From Rhizobiales bacterium Ga0077525 (GTDB taxonomy: Bacteria > Pseudomonadota > Alphaproteobacteria > Rhizobiales > Xanthobacteraceae): a stretch of DNA of 39,725 nt. This document shows, piece by piece, positions 7,471 through 14,622 of this stretch. The translations under genes and the position numbers were made by a program. Numbering within the stretch: position 1 is the first letter of the stretch; every line of letters begins with the position of its first letter. The notes beneath the pieces are model-generated. The model did not search any database and had not been told where the DNA came from. It saw only the letters and a program-made list of their open reading frames with translations. The DNA is taken from assembly GCA_001464835.1 (NCBI GenBank), contig LNDS01000018.1, positions 1 through 39,725 of the forward strand. Reading direction: 5' to 3'.

Positions 7471-8712
7471 ATGTCCGCCGATAAAAGCCCCCTCAATAAA
7501 AAAAACGAACCGACAAGCTGGAATTTCAACCTGCTGTCGCAGAACAATCTTGGCGGCTTCGGCGGCATGGGCGAAGGCATCGCCATTCACCTGGCGAAAG
7601 ACGGCCGCCGCATCGCCTGGCTGGCGCATGAGAGCGCGCCGAAGAATTTCACCGGCGTCGATGTCAGCGATCCGCGCAATCCGAAAGTGATCGTGCAAAC
7701 CGAACTGCCGAACATGTTCATGCGCTCTAACTCGCTCGATCTGTCCGGCGATATTCTCGCGGTCGCCTATCAGACGCAGAAGACCGGCATGAAGCCGGCC
7801 GGGCTCGAGCTGTTCGACGTGTCGGTGCCGGAAAAGCCGCGCTCAATCTCGTTTTTCGACTGCTCGGGAGAGCATTCGCGCGGCGTGCATCAATTGTGGT
7901 TCTGCGACGGCGAATACGTCCACATGGCGGCGGGCGCGCCGGACTTCAAGCCGAGTCACCCGAACGACGACCAGTTCTATCGCTGCATCGACGTGCGCGA
8001 TCCATCAAAGCCCGTCGAGGTTGGCCGTTGGTGGATGCCGGGCACTTCGATCACCGACAACGTCGCGCCGCCGCCGCGCCATCCGCTCGACAAAGGCTAT
8101 CGCGCGCACAACACCAATGTCTATCCGCAGCGGGGCGACCGGCTGTATCTCTGCTACATCGACGGCGGCCTATTCGTCATGGACATCGCCGACAAGGCCA
8201 ATCCGAAAGTCATCTCGCACTGGACCAATTCGCCGCCCTACACCGGCTTCATGCACACGGCGGTGCCGCTGTTCGACCGCAACCTGATGCTGGTCACCGA
8301 CGAATCGACCGAGGACAATGCGCTCGACTGGCCGAAGCTGATCTGGATGCTGGACGCGCGCGACGAACAGCATCTGGTGCCGATCTCGACCTGCCCGCTG
8401 CCGCCGGTCGATGCCTACAAGGATCGCGGCGGCCGTTTCGGCGCGCACAACATCCATGAGAATGTGCCGGTGCCGTCATCGTTCCAGTCCGACCAGATCG
8501 TGTTCGGCACGTTCTTCAACGGGGGCCTTCGCGCCTACGACATTTCCAATCCGTACCAGCCGAAGGAAATCGCCTCTTTCGTGCCGCCGGCGCCGGACAA
8601 TTCGAGCATCGGCGCGATCCAGCTCAACGATGTCTATGTCGACGAGAACCAGTTCGTTTATACGGTCGACCGGTTTTCGGGCGGGCTGTATATATTGGAG
8701 TGTGAGTTTTAG
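7471..8712 (+). CDS. LVIVD-repeat (beta-propeller-like) protein
   Basis: This 413-residue protein has no signal peptide. It contains at least five copies of a repeat of the form x-D-[VI]-x-D/N-P-x-x-P-x-x-I: VDVSDPRNPKVI, FDVSVPEKPRSI, IDVRDPSKPVEV, MDIADKANPKVI and YDISNPYQPKEI. This is the LVIVD repeat, which builds propeller-like surfaces. The protein also has conserved His/Trp/Cys-rich loops (SGEHSRGVHQLWFCDGEY, GAHNIHENVP), so it may bind a ligand or metal. The start ATG lies at the end of a palindromic repeat and lacks a Shine-Dalgarno sequence. Position right after the importer suggests it acts on the imported compound, but no enzyme activity is known. Confidence 0.7.
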   Translation: MSADKSPLNKKNEPTSWNFNLLSQNNLGGFGGMGEGIAIHLAKDGRRIAWLAHESAPKNFTGVDVSDPRNPKVIVQTELPNMFMRSNSLDLSGDILAVAYQTQKTGMKPAGLELFDVSVPEKPRSISFFDCSGEHSRGVHQLWFCDGEYVHMAAGAPDFKPSHPNDDQFYRCIDVRDPSKPVEVGRWWMPGTSITDNVAPPPRHPLDKGYRAHNTNVYPQRGDRLYLCYIDGGLFVMDIADKANPKVISHWTNSPPYTGFMHTAVPLFDRNLMLVTDESTEDNALDWPKLIWMLDARDEQHLVPISTCPLPPVDAYKDRGGRFGAHNIHENVPVPSSFQSDQIVFGTFFNGGLRAYDISNPYQPKEIASFVPPAPDNSSIGAIQLNDVYVDENQFVYTVDRFSGGLYILECEF

Positions 8713-8737
8713 TCGAAACGACGCGGCGCGCTTGCTT

Positions 8738-8850
8738 CACCTCTCCCATGGGGAGAGGTCGGATTGCGAAGCAATCCGGGTGAGGGGTTATGGACTCAAT
8801 TGAGTCACTTGCCCCCTGACCCCAACCCTCTCCCCCAGGGGAGAGGGAGC
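8738..8850. repeat. palindromic repeat (family A), second copy
   Basis: Two hairpins, cctctcccatggggagagg and ccctctcccccaggggagagg, flank ggattgcgaagcaatcc and a short actcaattgagt palindrome. This is the composite intergenic element common in Bradyrhizobium-like genomes. It fills the gap before the G3E GTPase. Confidence 0.65.
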
Positions 8851-8876
8851 ACGCGGCATTCGGGGACAGGGCAGTG

Positions 8877-8882
8877 TATAAT
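8877..8882 (+). promoter_or_regulatory. perfect TATAAT -10 box six bases before a start codon
   Basis: TATAAT sits directly before ccccccATG. Transcription would normally begin about seven bases after the box, at or next to the A of the ATG at 8889, giving a leaderless message. No clear -35 box is seen at 8854-8860. Confidence 0.4.
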
Positions 8883-8888
8883 CCCCCC

Positions 8889-9917
8889 ATGAACTCGCCC
8901 TTCCTCTCACCCACCTCCGGCCCGTTCGGCCGCAAGCTCAAGCGCGCGCGCGGCGCCAAGGTGCCAGTGACGGTGCTGACCGGCTTTCTCGGCGCGGGGA
9001 AAACCACGCTATTGAAGCGCTTTCTGGAAACGCCGGAAGGCGCCGGCACCGCCGTCATCATCAACGAATTCGGCGCCACGCCGATCGACGACGCGCTGGT
9101 GCGCGCGAGCACCGACGAGACCGTGCTGATCGGCAATGGCTGTCTGTGCTGCGTGTCGCGCACCGACTTGCAGGAGACCTTGCGCGGCCTGCTGATCGAG
9201 CGCGCGCGCGGCGAGCTGCCGGACTTCAAGCGCATCGTCATCGAGACCTCGGGGCTGGCCGATCCGTCGCCGATCCTGCAAACCTTCTCGACCGACCGCG
9301 CGCTCGGCGAGGCCTTCTATCTCGAACTGGTGCTGACGGTGGCCGATGCCGCGACCGGCTCTAAAACGCTGGAATGGTCGGCGGAAGCGCGCAAACAGGC
9401 GATCCTCGCCGACCGTATCATCGTCAGCAAAGGCGACATCGCCAATGCCGAAGCGCTGCGGGCGCGACTGCGCGCGCTCAACGCTCACGCGGAGATTTTC
9501 GATGCGGCGAACATCGATCCAAAGGTTTTCACCGAGCCGGGCGACGGCGCGCGCAACGTCTTCGTTGCCGAAGCCGACCACAGCGACGGCATTTCCAGTT
9601 TCGTGCTGACGCAAGACAGACCGATGGCGTGGCCGGTGTGGCTGCGCGCCATGGACACGTTGATGGCGATGCGCGGCAGCGATCTGCTACGCGTGAAAGG
9701 TTTTCTCAATGTCGAGGGTTGCAACGGGCCGGTCGTCGTGCAGTTCGTGCAGCACCTGGCGCATCCGCCGGTCGAGTTGAAGGCGTGGCCGGATGGCAAC
9801 AAGCAAAGCCGCGTCGTGTTCATCACGCGCGGGGTGAGCGAGCGGCAGGTGCGGGATTTGTTCGCGGCGGTCGAGGCGCTTGCTGCTGTCGTCCCCGCGA
9901 AGGCGGGGACCCAGTAA
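8889..9917 (+). CDS. G3E-family GTPase, CobW/COG0523 type metal chaperone
   Basis: This 342-residue GTPase has Walker A GFLGAGKTT (about residues 37-45), the family metal site CLCC in GNGCLCCVSRTDL, Walker B region IVIETSGLADPSP, a base-recognition SKGD in place of the usual TKxD, and a C-terminal CobW domain (VKGFLNVEGCNGPVVVQFVQ). COG0523 proteins deliver Zn, Co or another metal to target enzymes in the cytoplasm. The start is the ATG at 8889: a GTG at 8874 is upstream of the -10 box, and no Shine-Dalgarno is present. The last residues (VVPAKAGTQ) come from an intergenic repeat that supplies the stop codon. The metal and client are not known. Confidence 0.88.
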   Translation: MNSPFLSPTSGPFGRKLKRARGAKVPVTVLTGFLGAGKTTLLKRFLETPEGAGTAVIINEFGATPIDDALVRASTDETVLIGNGCLCCVSRTDLQETLRGLLIERARGELPDFKRIVIETSGLADPSPILQTFSTDRALGEAFYLELVLTVADAATGSKTLEWSAEARKQAILADRIIVSKGDIANAEALRARLRALNAHAEIFDAANIDPKVFTEPGDGARNVFVAEADHSDGISSFVLTQDRPMAWPVWLRAMDTLMAMRGSDLLRVKGFLNVEGCNGPVVVQFVQHLAHPPVELKAWPDGNKQSRVVFITRGVSERQVRDLFAAVEALAAVVPAKAGTQ

Positions 9918-9982
9918 TCGCTGACATTTCTTACTCATCGCAAGGTTGCGGCGTACTGGATGCTCGCCTTCGCGGGTATGAC
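9888..9982. repeat. palindromic repeat (family B) that encodes the end of the GTPase gene
   Basis: The left arm GTCGTCCCCGCGAAGGCGGG and the right arm ending ctcgcct tcgcgggtatgac are near-perfect inverted copies, 95 bases in all. The left arm is read in frame by the GTPase gene as VVPAKAGTQ plus stop. Another copy lies at 16962-17054. Confidence 0.8.
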
Positions 9983-9987
9983 AGAAA

Positions 9988-10893
9988 TTAATTTGCCAAC
10001 CGCGGTACGCTCTTGCGCGCTTCGGCGATCACCGCTGGCGCCGCGGCGTCGTTGTTCGGCGCCATGATGTGGACGCCGGCGACGCCGGCGATGTTCGACA
10101 ATTCGCCGATCAGCTCGATGCAGATGGCGCGGCCTTCGGCAGTGGGATCGCTGGCCGCTTCCATGCGGGCGACCAAAGCATTGGGAATGATGGTCCCGAA
10201 CAGTTTTTCCTTCATCCACAAAGCCGACCTGGCCGAACGCAGCGGCGCGATGCCGATGAGGATCGATAGATCCTTAATGCCGTGCTCGGCCAGCCGCGCC
10301 AGATAGCGCCGCACCACGCCGGCATCCATGCAGAACTGCGTCTGCACGAATTGCGCGCCGGCGGCGATCTTGCCGGCAAGGCCTTTCGGCTCCCAGCCGG
10401 GCGGCGGATCGATCGGGTTGTCGGCGCCGCCGAGGAAAAATTCGGCGCGCCCGGTGACTTTCCTGCTAGTCGGCAATTCGCCTTTGTCCCGCAAGATACG
10501 CGCCGTCTCCAATAAGCCCCGGGCGTCGAGATCGAACACCGCCTTGGCGTCGGGCTGGTCGCCGGCCGACGGATCGTCGCCGCGCAGCATCAGAAGGTTG
10601 CGCACGCCGGAGGCGGCGGCGGCGATCAGGTCGCTCTGCAAGGCGATGCGGTTGCGGTCGCGGCAGGTGAATTGCAGGATCGGCTCGATCCCCTCCTGAA
10701 CCAGAATTGCCGCGGCGGTGAGCGCGCTCATATGCGGCCGCGCGCCGGCGCCATCGGTGAGGTTGACCGCATCGGCCAGGCCCTTGAGCGGCAAAGCCTT
10801 GGCAAGCAAGTCGGCGCGGTCGAAGGAAACCGGCGGGGTGACTTCGGCGGTGATGACGAAACGTCCGGCGGCGAGCTTGTCTTGAAAGGTCAT
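9988..10893 (-). CDS. methylenetetrahydrofolate reductase (MetF-like)
   Basis: This 301-residue protein is predicted to be a TIM-barrel flavoprotein reducing 5,10-methylene-THF to 5-methyl-THF. Seen in it are ITAEVTPPVSFD at the N-terminus (the family Glu), TDGAGARPHMS, LLMLRGDDPSAGD (the flavin/folate Asp segment) and GAQFVQTQFCMD. The start is placed at 10893 because GGAA lies a few bases upstream; an ATG at 10905 is possible. It is convergent with the GTPase, whose repeat borders its stop, and divergent from the CoA-transferase pair by about 120 bases. There is no methionine synthase nearby, so a catabolic one-carbon role is as likely as methionine synthesis. Confidence 0.85.
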   Translation of the reverse strand: MTFQDKLAAGRFVITAEVTPPVSFDRADLLAKALPLKGLADAVNLTDGAGARPHMSALTAAAILVQEGIEPILQFTCRDRNRIALQSDLIAAAASGVRNLLMLRGDDPSAGDQPDAKAVFDLDARGLLETARILRDKGELPTSRKVTGRAEFFLGGADNPIDPPPGWEPKGLAGKIAAGAQFVQTQFCMDAGVVRRYLARLAEHGIKDLSILIGIAPLRSARSALWMKEKLFGTIIPNALVARMEAASDPTAEGRAICIELIGELSNIAGVAGVHIMAPNNDAAAPAVIAEARKSVPRLAN

Positions 10894-11016
10894 GTTCAAT
10901 TCCATGGGCGTGGCACCGGAGGTCGCAAAATTGTGTGGACCTGGCAAGCGCGAATACACTTAATGTCGAGCCGGGCGCCCCGGGACGGTGGGCAAACCGG
11001 GAATGAGGGAGTGAGG

Positions 11017-11835
11017 ATGTCTCAAATCGCGGCGACGCTCGACGACGCGCTCGGCGCCATCACCGACGGCTGCATGCTGGTGGTGCCGCGCGAAGTTTCC
11101 GGCGTACCAATGGACGCGACGCGCGCATTAATCCGGCGCGGCATCCGGCGGCTGCATCTGGTAGCGCTGCCGACATCGAGCCTGCAAGCCGACCTCCTGA
11201 TCGGCGCCGGCTGCGTCGAGACGCTGGAGACCAGCGCGGTCTCACTCGGCGAGTACGGCCCGGCGCCGCGCTTCGCCGCCGCCATTCTCGCGCGCACGAT
11301 CAAAATGAAGGACGCCACCTGCCCGGCGCTGCACGCCGCGTTGCAGGCAACCGAGAAGGGCGTGCCGTTCATGCCGCTGCGCGGGCTGATCGGCTCCGAC
11401 GTGCTGAAATACCGCGACGACTGGAAGGTGATCGATTCACCGTTCGGCGACAACGATCCGATCGTGCTGCTGCCCGCGATCAAGCCCGACGTGGCGCTGT
11501 TTCACGCGGCCATGGCCGATGTGCACGGCAATGTGTGGATTGGCCGGCAGCGCGAACTCGCCACCATGGCGCATGCGGCGGCGAAGACGATTGTCACGGT
11601 GGACCGCATTCACCCCGGCAATCTGCTGGAGACGCCGGTGCTGGCGGCCGGCACGCTGCCCGGCTTCTATGTCGACGCCATCGCGCTGACCGAACGCGGC
11701 GCCTGGCCCTTGCCGCTGCCGGATTATTACGCCGCCGACGGCGCGCATCTGGCGGAGTACGCGAAGATGGCGGCGACCGAGGAAGGCTTCGCCGCCTATC
11801 TCGACAAATTCGTTTACGAGAAGCAGGCGGCTTAA
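11017..11835 (+). CDS. CoA-transferase family I, subunit A (glutaconate/IpdA-like)
   Basis: This 272-residue alpha-type subunit of a two-subunit CoA-transferase fold includes LVVPREVSGVPMDATRALIR (residues 21-40), the oxyanion/CoA segment FMPLRGLIGSDVLKY (about 118-132) and a region rich in DVALFHAAMADVHGNVWIG. The loop that carries a catalytic Glu in IpdA-type hydrolases has MKDATCPAL here, with Asp rather than a clear Glu. The ATG at 11017 follows gaggga gtgagg. The subunit B gene begins at the base after its stop codon, so the two are coupled. Exact reaction unknown. Confidence 0.8.
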   Translation: MSQIAATLDDALGAITDGCMLVVPREVSGVPMDATRALIRRGIRRLHLVALPTSSLQADLLIGAGCVETLETSAVSLGEYGPAPRFAAAILARTIKMKDATCPALHAALQATEKGVPFMPLRGLIGSDVLKYRDDWKVIDSPFGDNDPIVLLPAIKPDVALFHAAMADVHGNVWIGRQRELATMAHAAAKTIVTVDRIHPGNLLETPVLAAGTLPGFYVDAIALTERGAWPLPLPDYYAADGAHLAEYAKMAATEEGFAAYLDKFVYEKQAA

Positions 11836-12579
11836 GTGGAATTCCGCCCCGAAGAACTGCTCGCCGACCAGATCGCGCACCTCATCGGCGGCGTGCACCA
11901 TGTCGCCGTCGGCAATGCCTCGCCGATCCCGGCAACCGCCGCGCTCTTGGCGCGCGAACGCGGACGCGGGCGGCCTTATGTGTCGCTGCTCGGCTCGCCG
12001 AAGAACACGTTTTGGACCGATGGTGCGCGCGAACTGTTCGACTGCGCCGGGCAAGGCCGCATTGACGCGTTCTTTCTTTCCGGCGGGCAGATCGACGGCC
12101 ACGGCAACGTCAATCTGGTCGAAATCGGCGCGCACGATCATCCGAAGGTGCGCTTCCCCGGCTCGTTCGGCTCGGCCTATCTTTATTATGTCGTGCCGAA
12201 GGTGATCCTGTTTCGCACCGAGCATTCGCGCCGAACTCTGGTGCCACAGGTCGATTACATCAGCGCGCCCGGCGCGAGCGATGCGAACGTGTTCCGCCCC
12301 GGCGGGCCGGTGGCGCTGATTACCAACCGCTGCCTGTTCTCCTTCGCAAACGGCCGCTTTACGCTGCAAAGCGTACATCCCGGGCATACGGTCGAGGAAG
12401 TGATCGAGCACACCGGTTTCGATTTCGATCGGCCGGCGCATGTGCCGGAAACGCCGGCGCCGTCGGCGGAAGCGCTGAAGCTGATGCGCGAAACGGTGGC
12501 GCCGCAACTGGCCGAACTTTATCCGCAATTCGCGGCGCAAATATTCGGCATCAAGCCGCAAGAGGCATTGACGCCATGA
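11836..12579 (+). CDS. CoA-transferase family I, subunit B, without an evident catalytic Glu
   Basis: This 247-residue beta-type subunit starts with GTG directly after the subunit A stop. The fold markers are GVHHVAVGNASPIPATAALL, FFLSGGQIDGHGNVNLVEIG and VEEVIEHTGFDFD. In glutaconate CoA-transferase the beta subunit carries the covalent Glu in an E-S-G segment. The corresponding stretch here (PYVSLLGSPK, residues 47-56) has none, so a ping-pong transferase mechanism is doubtful. Such loss is known in IpdAB, a ring-opening CoA-thioester hydrolase of steroid breakdown. No steroid genes are in view, so only the chemistry, not the pathway, is suggested. Its ATGA overlap with the next gene implies coupled translation. 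Confidence 0.75.
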   Translation: MEFRPEELLADQIAHLIGGVHHVAVGNASPIPATAALLARERGRGRPYVSLLGSPKNTFWTDGARELFDCAGQGRIDAFFLSGGQIDGHGNVNLVEIGAHDHPKVRFPGSFGSAYLYYVVPKVILFRTEHSRRTLVPQVDYISAPGASDANVFRPGGPVALITNRCLFSFANGRFTLQSVHPGHTVEEVIEHTGFDFDRPAHVPETPAPSAEALKLMRETVAPQLAELYPQFAAQIFGIKPQEALTP

Positions 12580-13864
12580 CGACCAGCGACGAACTGCTGA
12601 CGCAAGCCATTGCCGCGTTCCAACAGGGGCGGCTCGACGACGCCGAACGGCAATTCAGGACTGTGCTGGCGCAAGAGCCGAACCATCTCGCCGGCCTCAA
12701 TCTGCTTGGCATCGTGCTGACCGCCGTGCGCAAATACGACGAGGCCGAGCGGACAATCCGCGCGGCGATCGCCGTCAATGGCAACTCGGACGCGACGCAC
12801 CATAACCACGGCATGGTCCTGCAAGAGCTGAGGCGCCCCAGGAGGCGCTGGCCGCGTTCGACAAAGCCCTCGCTATCAATCCAGGCGTCGCCAACACCTG
12901 GGCCCTGCGCGGCGCCATGCTCAGCGAGCTCAAACAGCCGCAGGAAGCGGCGGAATCATTCAACCGCGCGATCGCAATCAAGCCGGACTTCGTGCAAGCC
13001 TGGCTCGGGCTCGCCAGCATTCTGTCGCTGGCCAAACAGAGCGAGGACGCCCTCGCCGCCTATGACAAGGCGCTGTCATTGACTGCCGATCTGCCGGAAG
13101 CCTGGCTCGGCCGCGCGCTGTCGCTGGCGCAAATGAAGCGGACGCCGGAAGCGGTCGCCGCTTACAAGGACGCCGTCGCACATGGCGTCGATGCCGAGCA
13201 GGTCAATTATCACCTCGCCGCTCTGGGCGCGGGCCCGCCGCCGGCCGCGGCGCCGGTGATGAACATGATCGCGGTGTTCGATCAATATGCGGAAACCTTC
13301 GACCAGCATCTGGTCGAAAGCCTGAACTACAAAGTCCCGGCCGAAATAGCGGCCGCCGTGAAGCGCTTTGTCACAAGGGACGGACTGGATATTCTCGATC
13401 TCGGCTGCGGCACCGGCCTGGTCGGCGAACAGCTTGCGCCGCTCAAGCGCAGCATGACCGGCGTCGATCTGTCGCCGAAGATGCTGGACAAGGCCAAACA
13501 GCGCGGCATTTACGACAAACTGATTCAGGCCGAGCTGATCCAGTTCCTCAATACGCAAAGCGCGACATACGATGTTGCCGTCTGCGCCGATGTCTTCATC
13601 TATATCGGCGATCTGGCGCCGGTTTTTCGCGGCGTCCGGCGCGCGCTGAAAGACAACGGCGTGTTCTGCTTCTCGCTCGAAGCCTCGGAAGACAACGACG
13701 TCGTCGTCCGCGAGTCATTCCGGTTCGCCCATTCCGCCGCCTACATCGAAAGACTGGCGCAGGAAAATAAATTTGCCGTCGAGGAACTGACGCCGACCAT
13801 TATCCGGCAGGACAGCGAAGCCACCATCGAAGGCTATCTGGTCGTGTTGCGGCGTATCGGCTGA
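12576..13864 (+). pseudogene. TPR-repeat methyltransferase, broken by a one-base deletion
   Basis: The start codon overlaps the stop of the upstream gene (ATGA). The first frame reads TPR repeats up to LQELRRP at 12839. Then a run of four C (12836-12839) shifts the frame. One extra C would restore RPQEALAAFDKALAINPGVA and continue without a stop through the second frame to 13864, giving 429 residues. The restored protein has about five TPR units, then a class I SAM methyltransferase domain with motif I ILDLGCGTGLVGEQL and the VCADVFIYIGDL strand, ending EGYLVVLRRIG. It resembles the TPR-methyltransferases of alphaproteobacteria. The deletion may be real or a homopolymer read error. As read, translation ends after 168 residues. 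Confidence 0.8.
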
Positions 13865-13890
13865 GGGAGCCGCCGTCAGGCAGGCAATCG

Positions 13891-14268
13891 TCAGTCCTGC
13901 CGGCCATTGAGCAGACGCAAGGCGCTGACATAAGCGTGCGGCAAGAGCAGGCCAGGCGGCGTTTTCAGGCCAAGCGCGTCGGCAACATTGTTGGTGAAGT
14001 GGTTGCAGTTAAACAGCCACACGTTCCAGTACAGATCCTGGCGGCGCTCCGCTTCGATCGTGCGCATCACCCTGGCGAACTCGGCCTCGGTCAGATAACG
14101 GCAATAATTAATGACGGCGACCTGCTCGCTGTCGCCATCCGCAATTCGGACACGCGGGCGAACCGGTACAAAGATGCCAACGAAAAGGCCGGGGTCGCCG
14201 CTGTCCGGCCAGATTTCGGCGTGGCGCATCGAGAGCACCTGGCCGCGCTCATTGACGCGGCCAAACAC
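13891..14268 (-). pseudogene. 3' fragment of a papain-like/LRAT-type hypothetical protein gene
   Basis: The 125-codon frame opens at a GTG with no Shine-Dalgarno and ends normally. It contains NCNHFTNNVADALGLKTPP, with a Cys-Asn-His core typical of LRAT/PPPDE-like thiol peptidase folds. Those folds need a His near the N-terminus, expected just before YVVFGRV; the open frame stops three codons upstream of the GTG (TAA at 14278-14280). It therefore looks like the 3' half of a gene whose 5' half is lost. The family guess is weak; the fragment nature is inferred from the abrupt start and the opposite remnant next to it. Confidence 0.5.
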
Positions 14269-14275
14269 GACATAA

Positions 14276-14425
14276 GATTACTCGGAGAACATCATGCTCT
14301 GGGACCATCTGTTCGGCACGTTCTACAACACGCGCGACTACCGCCCGCCGGCCGATATCGGCATTCAGGAAGCGATGCCGGCGGGGTTCGTCGAGCAACT
14401 GGTCTGGCCGTTCAGGAAGCGGTAG
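14276..14425 (+). pseudogene. 3' fragment of a sterol desaturase/fatty acid hydroxylase gene
   Basis: Reading from 14276 gives DYSENIMLWDHLFGTFYNTR followed by DYRPPADIGI and QEAMPAGFVEQLVWPFRKR, then TAG. This is the recognisable C-terminal end of the membrane di-iron sterol desaturase superfamily (D-x-N-F-G-x-x-x-x-WDxLFGT), but all the His-box and membrane parts are missing. A TAA lies immediately upstream at 14273-14275. The remnant abuts the opposite 3' fragment. Too short to be functional. Confidence 0.65.
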
Positions 14426-14430
14426 CTCGG

Positions 14431-14525
14431 CCTCATGGTGAGGAGCGCAGCGAAGCTGCGCGTCTCGAACCATGGCCGCCCCATCCTTCGAGACGCATCT
14501 CTTCGCGATGCTCCTCAGGATGAGG
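14431..14525. repeat. palindromic repeat (family C)
   Basis: The arms cctcatggtgaggagcgcag and atgctcctcaggatgagg, with gcgtctcgaa / ttcgagacgc inside, form a long imperfect hairpin. The core words (TTCGAG, CCTCAGGATGA) recur at 19497-19541 and 23083-23201. It sits right after the sterol desaturase remnant. Confidence 0.65.
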
Positions 14526-14622
14526 CGGAACGCTTTTCGTCATCTGAAACTGTCCACCCCCTGTCGGCGCGTGCGGATTGAGCTATAAAAGCCCTCCCTC
14601 CGCGCTCCGACAGGATCCCTCC

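Noticed and set aside
8712..8890. Possible cobalamin or metal riboswitch before the GTPase
   Set aside because: The region is a family A palindrome and the message appears leaderless; no riboswitch core was seen.
10905..10925. Sigma-54-like TGGCAC near the MetF-like start
   Set aside because: The -12 half does not have GC at the required spacing.
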